A DNA stretch of 64,000 bases, from positions 62,001-126,000 of the forward strand of contig NZ_QBKU01000005.1 of NCBI RefSeq assembly GCF_003054325.1, given 5' to 3'. This DNA comes from Sulfitobacter mediterraneus (GTDB taxonomy: Bacteria > Pseudomonadota > Alphaproteobacteria > Rhodobacterales > Rhodobacteraceae). This document shows positions 52,801 to 62,356 of the stretch, piece by piece. The notes under the pieces were generated by a model. The model was not told the DNA's origin, made no database searches, and saw nothing but the letters and a program-made list of their open reading frames with translations. The translations under genes and the position numbers were made by a program. Within the stretch, counting starts at the first letter, position 1, and every line of letters begins with the position of its first letter.

Positions 52801-55800
52801 ATGCATGTGGTCTTCCGCGAAAGCCATGGGCTGGAGGATACCGAAACTCCGTTTGATCCGGGGCAAACCCCTGCGGATCTGGTGGTGCTTTCGTTTTCCG
52901 ACAGTGACCTCGGCGCTTTCGCGGCAGGCTGGCACCGCGGCGGCGGCGTTGAGGGCAAATTGCCCACGCTGCGCCTATGCAATCTGGTGGCTTTGCGCCA
53001 TCCCGCTTCGGTCGATAACTACGTAGAACAGACCCTAACAGGGGCCAAAGGCATCTTGATCCGTCTGATTGGCGGAGAAAACTATTGGCCCTATGGCATC
53101 ATGCAGGTGCAGGATTTTGCCCGCCGCAATGACATCGCCTTGGCGATCCTGCCGGCCGATGGCCGCGAAGATCCGGCGCTTGATGCCCATTCGACCTTGC
53201 CTGTGTCGACCCTGCGACGGTTGCAGCACCTGTGCGACACCGGCGGGACCGTGGCAGCACAGGCCGCATTGGCGCAACTGGCACTCGCGGCGGGGTTCTA
53301 TGCCGGACCAGTCAAAGGCACCAAAACCGTGCCGCCCTGCGGTGCCTATGATCCCGATTTAGGGGTCATACCCTTGCCCGAACCGGCGACGAATGTGGTC
53401 GCTGTCACCTTTTACCGCAGTTATCTTACAGCTGCTGATACCGCGCCCATTGACCAGTTGATCCAAACCCTCCGCGATCGGGGCTTTGCCGCTGTGGGGC
53501 TTTTTGCACCGTCGTTGAAGGATGAAACGGGCCGCGCCTTTTTACACGATGCCTTGGCCCATCTGAGGCCCACAGCCATTATCAATGCCACGGCATTTTC
53601 CGGGCGTGGCGGCGATGGCACGTCGCCCCTTGATGGCACCGGATGCCCGGTGTTTCAGGTCGCGCTGTCCACTGCGCGGCGCAAGGATTGGGACACATCC
53701 GAACGCGGGTTGTCCCCTGCCGATCTGGCCATGCATGTGGTGCTTCCCGAAGTGGACGGTCGCATCTTTACCGGTGTTGTCAGCTTCAAAGCGCCGGACA
53801 AGAAAGACCCACACCTGCAATATTCGCGCTTTGCCCATAGGGTAGAGATGGACCGGATCGAGGCCGTTGTTGATCGCCTTGAAGGCTGGCACCGGTTGGC
53901 CCGCACCCCAGTGCAAGACCGGAAACTTGCGCTGGTTTTGTCCACTTACCCCGGACGCGCCGATCAGATCGCCCATGCTGTCGGTCTTGATGCGCTTGCC
54001 TCAACCGAGGCGACGCTGGCCGCGCTGGGGGGTGCTGGCTACAGTGTGACGCAGGCAGAGCGCTTTGGTGAGATCCTGACACAGGAAACGCTTGCGTGGG
54101 ATGCGGCGGATTACACCGCGGCGCTTGCCAAATTGCCTCAAAACTTGCGTGATGATTTGGCCACCGCGTGGGGTGATCCTCAGGATGATCCATTGTTCCG
54201 GGAGGGCGCATTCCATTTCCCCGCGCGGGCCTGCGGCAATGCATTGGTGGCGCTGCAACCAGAACGCGGCAGCATTGATGCCCGCGACGCAGATTATCAC
54301 GATCTCGAACGGGTGCCGCGCCATTCCTATGTTGCTTTTTACCTCTGGCTGCGGGCGCAAGGCCAGCAGGCGCTGGTGCATATCGGCGCACATGGCACCC
54401 TCGAATGGCTGCCGGGCAAGGCCGTGGCCCTGTCTGATGAGTGCTGGCCCGAGGCGCTGACCGGCGATTTGCCGGTGATCTATCCGTTTATCGTCAACGA
54501 TCCCGGTGAAGCCGCGCAGGCCAAGCGGCGCATTGGCGCGGTGACATTGGGCCACCTTCCGCCCCCGATGAAAGACAGCGAAACACCTGATGGACTGCTG
54601 CAATTGGAACGACTGCTGGATGAATATTCCACCGCCGATGGTCTTGATCCAGCCCGGCGCGACCGTCTGATTGATACGATCCGGTCCGAGGCGCAGGCGG
54701 CGGGTGTGGAAAAGGATCTGGGGCTGGATGACGATGCCAGCGCCGCCGAAGCGATCACCCGCATTGACCGCTTTGTCTGTGACATCAAAGAAAGCCAATA
54801 TGGCGACGGCCTGCATATTTATGGTGCGGGGCAGGGCGAATTTGACGGGCTTCTGACCGCGCTTGATGGCAAACGGGTCACCTCCGGCCCGTCCGGCTCT
54901 CCCTATCGTGGGCGGTCCGATGTTTTGCCAACCGGGCGTAACCTTTACGCCGTGGACCCGCGCAGCGTGCCCAGCCGCGCCGCTCATGCCCAGGGGGTCA
55001 AACTGGCCGAAGAGCTGATCCGCCGGCATTTGCAGGACGAAGGGGATTATCCCAAAGGATTGGTGATTGATCTTTGGGGCTCTGCCACTATGCGCACCGC
55101 TGGTGAAGAGGTTGCCATGGCGCTGCACCTTGCCGGACTGTCACCCAAATGGGATGCAGGCAGCGAACGGGTCAGCGGCTTTGAAATCCTCCCATTGGCC
55201 CTGTTGAACCGCCCACGCATTGACGTGACATTGCGGGTGTCCGGCCTGTTCCGCGATATCTTTCCAGGTCTGTCGCAATTGTTTGAATCCGGTGCCGCCG
55301 CCTTGGCAGACCGTGAAGAGGCGGCGGATATGAACCCCTATCTGGAACGCAGTCCGCGTGTTTTTGGCCCCAAACCGGGGCTTTACGGTATGAACATGGA
55401 AACGGCTCTGCACGACTATTCCGACGACGGGCGCACTGCCGCTGGGCAGGCGTGGCTCAAAGGCTCCGAATGGGCGATCAACGCCAAGGGTGAGGCCCAT
55501 CAGGATCGTGCCGCGCTGGAACGGCGTTTGCACAAGGCGGATGGTTTTGCCCATGTGCAGGATCTGCTGGAAAGCGATGTTCTGCTGGCCTCTGACTATG
55601 CCGGTCACGAGGGCGGTTTTGCCGCCGCGATGGCGCATCTGGGCGCGGCCAAGCCCGCGATGTATCATGTGGACAGCACTCGACTGGACGCACCCAAAGC
55701 CCGCACCATGCCCGAAGAGATTGCCCGCGTTGTCCGCGCCCGCGCTGCCAATCCGGCTTGGGCCAGCGGTATGATGCGGCACGGGTTCAGAGGCGCAGCT

Positions 55801-56043
55801 GAGGTTGCGGCGACCCTCGACAATCTGGCGGCTTTCGCACATCTGACCCGCGACGTGCCGGGGCATCTGTTTGATCTTTACTACGACGCTACGTTGGGAC
55901 GTGATGATCTTGTGGCCTTTATGCAGGACGAGAACCCCCTCGCACTTGAAGAGATGCGCAATCGCTTTGCTGCCCTGCGCGATGCCGGGCTTTGGGTGAC
56001 CCGTCGCAATTCGATCAATGCTGAAATGGACGGTGTAGAATGA
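52801..56043 (+). CDS. cobN: Aerobic cobaltochelatase subunit CobN
   Basis: CobN is the large subunit that inserts cobalt into hydrogenobyrinic acid a,c-diamide, with CobS and CobT. The 1080-residue protein fits the family; conserved stretches include HIGAHGTLEWLPGKAVALSD, IKESQYGDGLHIYG, GLVIDLWGSATMRTAGEEVA and ASDYAGHEGGFAAAMAHLG. CobS and CobT are not in this window. It is followed by cobG with a 4-bp overlap. Confidence 0.95.
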   Translation: MHVVFRESHGLEDTETPFDPGQTPADLVVLSFSDSDLGAFAAGWHRGGGVEGKLPTLRLCNLVALRHPASVDNYVEQTLTGAKGILIRLIGGENYWPYGIMQVQDFARRNDIALAILPADGREDPALDAHSTLPVSTLRRLQHLCDTGGTVAAQAALAQLALAAGFYAGPVKGTKTVPPCGAYDPDLGVIPLPEPATNVVAVTFYRSYLTAADTAPIDQLIQTLRDRGFAAVGLFAPSLKDETGRAFLHDALAHLRPTAIINATAFSGRGGDGTSPLDGTGCPVFQVALSTARRKDWDTSERGLSPADLAMHVVLPEVDGRIFTGVVSFKAPDKKDPHLQYSRFAHRVEMDRIEAVVDRLEGWHRLARTPVQDRKLALVLSTYPGRADQIAHAVGLDALASTEATLAALGGAGYSVTQAERFGEILTQETLAWDAADYTAALAKLPQNLRDDLATAWGDPQDDPLFREGAFHFPARACGNALVALQPERGSIDARDADYHDLERVPRHSYVAFYLWLRAQGQQALVHIGAHGTLEWLPGKAVALSDECWPEALTGDLPVIYPFIVNDPGEAAQAKRRIGAVTLGHLPPPMKDSETPDGLLQLERLLDEYSTADGLDPARRDRLIDTIRSEAQAAGVEKDLGLDDDASAAEAITRIDRFVCDIKESQYGDGLHIYGAGQGEFDGLLTALDGKRVTSGPSGSPYRGRSDVLPTGRNLYAVDPRSVPSRAAHAQGVKLAEELIRRHLQDEGDYPKGLVIDLWGSATMRTAGEEVAMALHLAGLSPKWDAGSERVSGFEILPLALLNRPRIDVTLRVSGLFRDIFPGLSQLFESGAAALADREEAADMNPYLERSPRVFGPKPGLYGMNMETALHDYSDDGRTAAGQAWLKGSEWAINAKGEAHQDRAALERRLHKADGFAHVQDLLESDVLLASDYAGHEGGFAAAMAHLGAAKPAMYHVDSTRLDAPKARTMPEEIARVVRARAANPAWASGMMRHGFRGAAEVAATLDNLAAFAHLTRDVPGHLFDLYYDATLGRDDLVAFMQDENPLALEEMRNRFAALRDAGLWVTRRNSINAEMDGVE

Positions 56044-57185
56044 CAAACGCCGCCCGCCCCGATGACCCACTGATCAAAGGTTGGTGCCCCGGTGCCCTGC
56101 GCCCGATGCTGTCGGGCGATGGTTTGGTGGTGCGGGTGCGCCCCTTTGGCGGGCGATTGCGCCGCGCACAAGTGGACGGTCTGGCGTCCTTGGCGGCGGC
56201 GCATGGCAACGGGATGGTGGACCTGTCGAGCCGGGGCAATCTGCAACTGCGCGGTGTGCGTGAAGACAGCTTTGGCGCTTTGATCGAGGGCCTGCGCGGG
56301 TTGAGCCTTCTGGATGTAAATGCCGAAGTTGAAGGCCGCCGCAACATCCTAATCACACCGTTCTGGACCGCTGGCGATGAAACCGAATACCTAAGCGCCG
56401 CGCTGGGCGATGCACTGGCCAAAGCCAACGCGCCGGACCCGCCGGTCAAATTCGGCTTTGCGGTGGATACCGGCGATTTGCCTGTCTTGCAAAGCGCCTC
56501 TGCCGACATTCGGCTGGAACGCGATGCACAAGGTGTTTTGATCCTGCGGCCGGATGGCGCGGCGTATGGCAAACAGGTAGATGTTCAAACCGCGATAAGC
56601 GAAGCGATACAGCTGGCCCATTGGTTTGTTGCCCATCGCGGTGAACACAATCGCATGGCCAAGCTGCTGGCAACGGGCCAGCCGCTTCCGGTTGGATTCA
56701 ACCGGCCCATACAGACACAGACCTATCAACCCGCACCGGGCCTGTCCGAACAGGGAGTTCTGACTGGCCTTGCCTTTGGACAGCTCACCGCGCAAACCCT
56801 CGCTGGCCTCGCCAAACACGGCGCGTTGCGCATGACGCCGTGGCGTATGGTCCTGATCGAAGGCGCCGAACAGATGCCGCCAATGCCGGACCTGATCGCA
56901 TCTCAGGATGACCCGTTGTTGCGGATCGCGGCCTGCACCGGTGCACCCGGATGCCCGCAAGCGCTGATTGAAACGCGCCCTTTGGCCCGCGCTTTGGCGC
57001 GGCAGCTTCAGCCAGATCAAACCCTGCATGTCTCCGGCTGTGCCAAGGGCTGCGCCCACCCCAAACCCGCCGCTTTGACCATCACGGGCACCGCCCAAGG
57101 TCTCAGCCTCATTCACAATGGCCGCGCCTCGGATGATCCGGCGCAAACCGGTCATTCCCCGCACTCCATCCTTAAGGCGATCTGA
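56040..57185 (+). CDS. cobG: Precorrin-3B synthase (CobG)
   Basis: CobG is the oxygen-dependent enzyme that prepares the ring for contraction, so its presence indicates the aerobic pathway. The 381-residue protein is of the nitrite/sulfite reductase fold with a [4Fe-4S] cysteine set: CTGAPGCPQ (about residues 301-309) and GCAKGCAHP (about residues 337-345). The N-terminal DLSSRGNLQLRGV is characteristic of the siroheme-type fold. It overlaps cobN and cobH. Confidence 0.93.
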   Translation: MTNAARPDDPLIKGWCPGALRPMLSGDGLVVRVRPFGGRLRRAQVDGLASLAAAHGNGMVDLSSRGNLQLRGVREDSFGALIEGLRGLSLLDVNAEVEGRRNILITPFWTAGDETEYLSAALGDALAKANAPDPPVKFGFAVDTGDLPVLQSASADIRLERDAQGVLILRPDGAAYGKQVDVQTAISEAIQLAHWFVAHRGEHNRMAKLLATGQPLPVGFNRPIQTQTYQPAPGLSEQGVLTGLAFGQLTAQTLAGLAKHGALRMTPWRMVLIEGAEQMPPMPDLIASQDDPLLRIAACTGAPGCPQALIETRPLARALARQLQPDQTLHVSGCAKGCAHPKPAALTITGTAQGLSLIHNGRASDDPAQTGHSPHSILKAI

Positions 57186-57814
57186 TGCCCCATACCTACA
57201 TCACCGACGGCGCGGAAATTTACCGCCAGTCCTTTGCCACCATCCGTGCCGAAGCGGATCTGGCCCGCTTCACCCCTGAAGAAGAAATCGTGACCGTGCG
57301 CATGATCCATGCCGCGGGCATGGTCGGGCTGGAACAGCATGTGCAGTTTTCCCCCGACATGGCCATCGCCGCCCGCGCAGCGCTGGAAGACGGCGCACCA
57401 ATCCTGTGTGACGCCTATATGGTCAGCGAGGGGATTACCCGCAAACGCCTGCCGCGCGAGAATGAGGTGATCTGCACCCTGCGTGACGCACGTGTGCCGG
57501 GCATGGCCAAGGAAATGGCCAACACCCGCTCTGCCGCCGCGCTGGAACTGTGGCGTCCAAATCTGGCCGGTGCGGTTGTGGCGATTGGCAATGCGCCAAC
57601 GGCGTTGTTTCACCTTCTCAACATGCTCGAAGATCCGGAATGCCCGCGCCCTGCAGCAATCATCGGCTGTCCTGTCGGCTTTATCGGCGCGGCAGAAAGC
57701 AAAGAGGCCTTGATGCAGGATTTGCCGGTGCCGTCGATGATCGTAAAAGGGCGGCTGGGCGGATCGGCCATAACAGTGGCGGCGGTCAATGCCCTCGCCA
57801 GCCGGGTGGAGTAA
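57185..57814 (+). CDS. cobH: Precorrin-8X methylmutase (CobH)
   Basis: CobH moves a methyl group to form hydrogenobyrinate. The 209-residue protein has the family's histidine in VTVRMIHAAGMVGL (about residue 43). The conserved GNAPTALFHLL and PVGFIGAAESKEAL are present. It starts by a 1-nt overlap with cobG (TGATG) and ends 3 bp before cobI. Confidence 0.96.
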   Translation: MPHTYITDGAEIYRQSFATIRAEADLARFTPEEEIVTVRMIHAAGMVGLEQHVQFSPDMAIAARAALEDGAPILCDAYMVSEGITRKRLPRENEVICTLRDARVPGMAKEMANTRSAAALELWRPNLAGAVVAIGNAPTALFHLLNMLEDPECPRPAAIIGCPVGFIGAAESKEALMQDLPVPSMIVKGRLGGSAITVAAVNALASRVE

Positions 57815-57817
57815 ATC

Positions 57818-58549
57818 ATGGGCAAAGTGATCTGCGCGGGCCTCGGCCCCGGCGACCCGGACTTGATGAGCGTCAAATCAGACCGCACCATTCGCGGCGC
57901 AAAACATCTGGCTTTTTTCCGCAAGAAAGGCCGCGCCGGACAAGCCCGGACTATTGTCAAAGACATGCTGCGCGAGGACGTGATCGAATATCCAATGGAA
58001 TATCCGGTCACCACCGAGCTGCGATTTGACAGTGATGAATACCGTCAGCTGATGGTCGATTTCTATGCCGAATGGGCGGACCGGCTGGCCGAACTGGCAC
58101 AGGATCACGATGTTGTCGTGCTGTGCGAGGGTGATCCGTTTTTCTATGGATCCTTCATGCATCTGCACACCCGTCTGCAAGGCCGCGCCGAGGTTGAGGT
58201 TCTGCCCGCAATCCCCGGCATGGTCGGCTGCTGGAACGCGCTGGATACGCCTTTCACATGGGGCGATGACGTTATGACCGTCCTGATGGCGACCCTGCCG
58301 GATGACGAACTGGTGGCGCATATGGACCGCGCCGATGCGTTGGTTGTGATGAAAACCGGCCGCAACATGCCCCGCGTCCGCGCCGCGCTGGAACAGGTGG
58401 GCCGTCTGGATGATGCATGGCTGGTCGAGAAAGGCACCATGCCCGGTCAACGCGTCGCCAAACTGGCCGATGTGGATGTGGAGGATTGCCCCTATTTCGC
58501 GATTGTTCTGGTCCATGGCCAAGGCCGCCGTCCGGAGGCAGACACATGA
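57818..58549 (+). CDS. cobI: Precorrin-2 C20-methyltransferase (CobI)
   Basis: CobI methylates C20 of precorrin-2 with SAM, starting the committed corrin route. The 243-residue tetrapyrrole methylase has the N-terminal loop GLGPGDPDLMSVKSDRTI and the GDPFFYGSFMHLH motif in the SAM pocket. The next start lies within its last 4 bp. Confidence 0.95.
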   Translation: MGKVICAGLGPGDPDLMSVKSDRTIRGAKHLAFFRKKGRAGQARTIVKDMLREDVIEYPMEYPVTTELRFDSDEYRQLMVDFYAEWADRLAELAQDHDVVVLCEGDPFFYGSFMHLHTRLQGRAEVEVLPAIPGMVGCWNALDTPFTWGDDVMTVLMATLPDDELVAHMDRADALVVMKTGRNMPRVRAALEQVGRLDDAWLVEKGTMPGQRVAKLADVDVEDCPYFAIVLVHGQGRRPEADT

Positions 58550-59280
58550 GCGGCTGGATCGCCATCGCCGGTTTGGGACCGGGGGATGAGGCTTTGGTCA
58601 CACCTGAGGTAACCGATGTTCTGGGCCAAGCCACCGATGTGATCGGCTATATCCCCTACGTTGCCCGTGTTGCGCCGCGTGAGGGGCTGAACCTGCATCC
58701 GACCGATAATCGCGTTGAATTAGATCGCGCTTTGCATGCGCTGCAACTGGCGGCGGATGGGGCGCGGGTGGTTGTGGTTTCTTCGGGTGATCCGGGTGTG
58801 TTTGCAATGGCCTCTGCCGTTTTCGAAGCGCTGGAAAAACACCCCGAATATCAAGACACGGACATTCGTGTATTGCCCGGCATCACCGCAATGCTGGCCG
58901 CCGCCGCCCATGCCGGGGCGCCTTTGGGGCATGATTTTTGCGCCATCAACCTTAGCGATAATCTCAAACCTTGGGATATGGTTGAACACCGTCTGCGCAT
59001 GGCCGCGCGGGGCGATTTTGCGATGGCGTTTTACAACCCCCGCTCCAAATCCCGCCCGCATCAGTTTGAGCGCACCCTTGAGATTTTGCTAGACGAATGC
59101 GGGCCAGACCGCCTGATCATCTTTGCCCGCGCAGTCAGCACCAAGGACGAGGTGATCAGAACCGTGCCCTTGGGCGAGGCGACACCGGACATGGCGGATA
59201 TGCGTACGGTTGTTCTGGTCGGAAATTCCGCGACCAAACGCATTGGCCGCTATGTCTACACTCCGCGCAGCGCCACCTGA
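58546..59280 (+). CDS. cobJ: Precorrin-3B C17-methyltransferase (CobJ)
   Basis: CobJ contracts the ring and methylates C17. From ATG 58546 (ATGA overlap with cobI) the protein is 244 residues. SAM-site motifs are GLGPGDEALVTPEVTDVLG, SSGDPGVFAMAS, PGITAMLAAAAHAGAPLGHD and DFAMAFYNPRSKSR. Its 3' end overlaps by 25 bp the end of cobK, encoded on the opposite strand. Confidence 0.95.
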   Translation: MSGWIAIAGLGPGDEALVTPEVTDVLGQATDVIGYIPYVARVAPREGLNLHPTDNRVELDRALHALQLAADGARVVVVSSGDPGVFAMASAVFEALEKHPEYQDTDIRVLPGITAMLAAAAHAGAPLGHDFCAINLSDNLKPWDMVEHRLRMAARGDFAMAFYNPRSKSRPHQFERTLEILLDECGPDRLIIFARAVSTKDEVIRTVPLGEATPDMADMRTVVLVGNSATKRIGRYVYTPRSAT

Positions 59281-60008
59281 TCATGGCCAAGCCACGCCAT
59301 CACCGCGCCGATGTCGGCGGCGATGTTTTGCCCCGGCAAAGCGGGGCGATCCGCGAGGATGACAGGCAGGCCCAATTGCCGTGCGGCGGTCAACTTGGCC
59401 TCCGCACCGCGCCCGCCCGCGTTCTTGGCAACGATATGGGTGATCTCGTGATCTTGGAGCAGCGCAAGGTCTTGTGCCACGTCAAACGGGCCACGGGCGA
59501 TCACGACAGCGGTATAGGGCAGCGGCAAATCCCCTACAGGGACGTCCACCAAACGCAGCAGGTAATGATGCTGCGGCTTGGTCGCAAAAAGACCGATATG
59601 CTGCTTCCCGATCGCCAGAAACACCCGCGCCGGTTCGTCGGGCAGGGCAGCAACTGTATCTTCCAACGTCGGGACAAAGGTCCAGTCGTCCCCGGATTGC
59701 GCTTGCCATGCCGGCCGTTCCAAGCGGATCAGTGGCGTGGCGGTTTGAGTGCAGGCCGCATATGCATTGCGGCTCATCCCCGCCGCAAAAGGATGTGTGG
59801 CGTCAATGACATGTGTGATAGCCTCACGGCGCAAATAGGCCGCCAATCCTGCCACACCGCCAAAGCCGCCGACCCGTGTCGGCAAGGGTTGTGGCACAGG
59901 GGCATTGGTGCGCCCGGCATAGGAAAATACGCTGTTTACAGCGGCTTGGGACAGAGCCTTGGCCATCTGGCTGGCTTCACTGGTGCCACCCAACAAAAGG
60001 ACGCGCAT
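59256..60008 (-). CDS. cobK: Precorrin-6A reductase (CobK), opposite strand
   Basis: CobK reduces precorrin-6A with NADPH. From the ATG at 60008 the protein is 250 residues: a nucleotide loop LLLGGTSEASQMAKAL at the N-terminus, then THVIDATHPFAAGMSRNAY and HIVAKNAGGRGAEAKL. It is encoded on the minus strand inside an otherwise plus-strand operon, its 3' end overlapping cobJ and its start abutting cobL. A promoter for it would have to lie inside cobL. Operon transcripts crossing this region are antisense to it. Confidence 0.94.
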   Translation of the reverse strand: MRVLLLGGTSEASQMAKALSQAAVNSVFSYAGRTNAPVPQPLPTRVGGFGGVAGLAAYLRREAITHVIDATHPFAAGMSRNAYAACTQTATPLIRLERPAWQAQSGDDWTFVPTLEDTVAALPDEPARVFLAIGKQHIGLFATKPQHHYLLRLVDVPVGDLPLPYTAVVIARGPFDVAQDLALLQDHEITHIVAKNAGGRGAEAKLTAARQLGLPVILADRPALPGQNIAADIGAVMAWLGHDQVALRGV

Positions 60009-60009
60009 G

Positions 60010-61191
60010 ATGGGTGATCCCTGGCTTGATATTATCGGAATGACAGACGATAGCGCGGCGGCGCTGCCCTCTGCAAGCCGTGCCGCGATTGATGCTGCGG
60101 ATGTCATCATTGGCGGGCCGCGCCATCTGGAGCGAGTGGGTGCTGGCGAACGCGGGCAACCTTGGCCCGTGCCGTTTTCCGTCGATCCAGTGCTGGCCCT
60201 GCGCGGGCAAAAGGTGGTTGTGCTTGCCTCGGGTGATCCGTTCTGGTTCGGGGCCGGAGGGAGCCTTTCTGCCCATCTGAAACCGGGAGAATGGCGGGTG
60301 CTGCCTGCGCCCTCCACCTTTGCCCTGATCGCGGGCCATCTGGGCTGGCGCATGGAAGAGATCACCTGCCACGGCTTGCACGCTGCACCGCTTGCCCGGT
60401 TGCGGGTGGTGCTGTCGCCAAACGGGCGCATGATCTGCTTGCTGCGCGATGCTGATGCCCCTGCAATGCTGGCCGCATGGCTGGCTGATCAGGGCGCAGG
60501 AGAGGCCACGCTCTGGGTCTGCGAACGGATGGGCGGCCCGGATCAGCGGGTTCGCCAAACCACAGCGCAGGGGTTTGACCTCAAGGATGTGGCGGCCCCC
60601 GTTGCGGTTGCCGTGGCGCTGCCCAAAAACGTTGGTTTGTCCCGTGCCTCTGGCCTGCGGGATGACAGCTTTGCCCATGATGGCCAGATCACCAAACGGC
60701 CCGTGCGGGCCTTGACCCTTTCTGCCTTAGCGCCCCGACCCGGTGAAACCCTTTGGGACATCGGTGCGGGATCAGGATCGATTTCGGTTGAATGGTGCCT
60801 CGCGGGGGGCCGCGCCACCGCGTTTGAGATCAAGCCAGCCCGCGTCCTGAATATCCGCCAGAACATCAACGATTTTGGCATCGATCACCGGATGCAGGTG
60901 ATTGAAGGGGCTTCCATTGACCAGATCGCGGACCAGCCTGCGCCCGATGCGGTGTTTGTGGGCGGCGGTGGTTCCGCGGCGCTTTTCAATCGCTTGTTTG
61001 AGATCCTACCCAAAGGCACACGTCTGGTTGCCAATGGCGTCACGCTGGAAGCGGAAGCGCTTTTGATGCGGCTGCATGCGGCCAAGAGCGGTGATCTGCT
61101 GCGCGTTGATCTGTCACGCCCCGAACCTCTGGGCCGAATGCGCGGCTGGCACGCCGCCCGTCCCGTCCTGCAATGGAGTGTGGTTCTATGA
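60010..61191 (+). CDS. cobL: Precorrin-6Y C5,15-methyltransferase (decarboxylating), CobL
   Basis: CobL methylates C5 and C15 and decarboxylates the acetate chain. The start is at 60010 (393 residues, 8 bp after AGGA), with an alternative at 60007. The N-terminal methylase domain (GDPWLDIIGMTDDS, LASGDPFWFGAGGS) and the C-terminal CbiT-like SAM domain (ETLWDIGAGSGSISVEWCLA, NINDFGIDHRMQVIEGAS) are fused, as in Pseudomonas denitrificans. The stop overlaps cobE by ATGA. Confidence 0.95.
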   Translation: MGDPWLDIIGMTDDSAAALPSASRAAIDAADVIIGGPRHLERVGAGERGQPWPVPFSVDPVLALRGQKVVVLASGDPFWFGAGGSLSAHLKPGEWRVLPAPSTFALIAGHLGWRMEEITCHGLHAAPLARLRVVLSPNGRMICLLRDADAPAMLAAWLADQGAGEATLWVCERMGGPDQRVRQTTAQGFDLKDVAAPVAVAVALPKNVGLSRASGLRDDSFAHDGQITKRPVRALTLSALAPRPGETLWDIGAGSGSISVEWCLAGGRATAFEIKPARVLNIRQNINDFGIDHRMQVIEGASIDQIADQPAPDAVFVGGGGSAALFNRLFEILPKGTRLVANGVTLEAEALLMRLHAAKSGDLLRVDLSRPEPLGRMRGWHAARPVLQWSVVL

Positions 61192-61556
61192 GGGTCGCCG
61201 GTATCGGATTTCGCGGCGCGGCCGGTTTGGCCAGCCTGCAAGACGCCCTGCAACGCGCCTTGGATGCGGCGGGCGGCGGCACGCTTGACGCATTGGTCAG
61301 CGAGGCGGCCAAATCCCGCGAACCTGCATTTCGCGAACTGGCGCAACTGCTGCATCTGCCCGGCTTAGGGGTCACCCAGTCCGATCTGGAGCAGATGATC
61401 ACCCCCACACAATCTCAGCGCATCCAAGATCGTTTTGGCACCGGATCACTGGCTGAAGCCGCCGCGCTTGCCGCCGCTGGTCCAAAAGCGCAGTTGGTTG
61501 TACAGCGTGTTATCTCGGGCGATGGTATGGCCACCGCCGCTATCGCCGAAAGCTAA
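61188..61556 (+). CDS. cobE: CobE / CbiG C-terminal-domain protein
   Basis: The 122-residue protein (ATG at 61188) has the CbiG C-terminal fold ([47 protein letters not shown]). In the aerobic pathway this is called CobE; it binds corrin intermediates and is genetically linked to the synthesis, though its catalytic role is uncertain. It lies between cobL and cobM. Confidence 0.9.
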   Translation: MRVAGIGFRGAAGLASLQDALQRALDAAGGGTLDALVSEAAKSREPAFRELAQLLHLPGLGVTQSDLEQMITPTQSQRIQDRFGTGSLAEAAALAAAGPKAQLVVQRVISGDGMATAAIAES

Positions 61557-61570
61557 AGGAATCACTTCCC

Positions 61571-62356
61571 ATGACCGTTCATTTCATTGGCGCAGGCCCC
61601 GGCGCGCCGGATCTTATCACCCTTCGCGGGCGCGACCTGATCGCGGCTTGCCCGGTCTGCCTTTATGCCGGATCACTGGTGCCGGAGGCGCTGCTGGGCC
61701 ACTGCCCCGAGGGCGCAAAGATCGTGAACACCGCACGCATGTCGCTGGACGAGATCATGGCGGAAATCAGTGCTGCCCACGCAGAGGGGCATGACGTTGC
61801 ACGGCTGCACTCGGGCGACCTTTCTGTCTGGTCCGCGATGGGAGAACAGCTGCGCCGTCTACGAGCCTTGGACATTCCTTATGACGTAACGCCGGGTGTC
61901 CCGTCATTTGCCGCCGCCGCTGCTGCGTTAAACGCCGAACTGACCTTGCCGGGTGTGGTCCAATCGGTTGTCCTGACCCGCACCTCTGGCCGCGCCACCG
62001 CGATGCCGGAAACCGAAGCCTTGGAAAACTTTGCCAAAACCGGCGCGACCTTGGCAATCCACCTGTCTGTGCATGTGCTGGACAAAGTCGTAGCAAACTT
62101 GACACCCCATTATGGCGCGGACTGCCCCGTCGCCGTGGTCTGGCGGGCCAGTTGGCCGGATCAGCGCATTGTCAAAGCCACCCTCGCCACCCTAAAAACC
62201 GCCATCGGCGCAGAGATGGAGCGCACCGCGCTCATCCTCGTCGGCCATGCCATCGGCGCAGAAGACTTTGGCGAAAGCCGCCTTTACGCGGGCGATTATG
62301 ACCGCCGCTTTCGCCCTGTCGGCACCGACCCCCGCTTTCCGGAGACCGCAGAATGA
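61571..62356 (+). CDS. cobM: Precorrin-4 C11-methyltransferase (CobM)
   Basis: CobM methylates C11 of precorrin-4. The 261-residue methylase begins [20 protein letters not shown] and has [20 protein letters not shown] with the SAM motif, then [21 protein letters not shown] start-stop overlap with cobB (ATGA at 62353) couples the two genes. Confidence 0.95.
   Translation: MTVHFIGAGPGAPDLITLRGRDLIAACPVCLYAGSLVPEALLGHCPEGAKIVNTARMSLDEIMAEISAAHAEGHDVARLHSGDLSVWSAMGEQLRRLRALDIPYDVTPGVPSFAAAAAALNAELTLPGVVQSVVLTRTSGRATAMPETEALENFAKTGATLAIHLSVHVLDKVVANLTPHYGADCPVAVVWRASWPDQRIVKATLATLKTAIGAEMERTALILVGHAIGAEDFGESRLYAGDYDRRFRPVGTDPRFPETAE

Noticed and set aside
54001-55128. Open frame of 375 codons on the minus strand across cobN
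   Set aside because: It is antisense to conserved CobN motifs and looks like a shadow frame.
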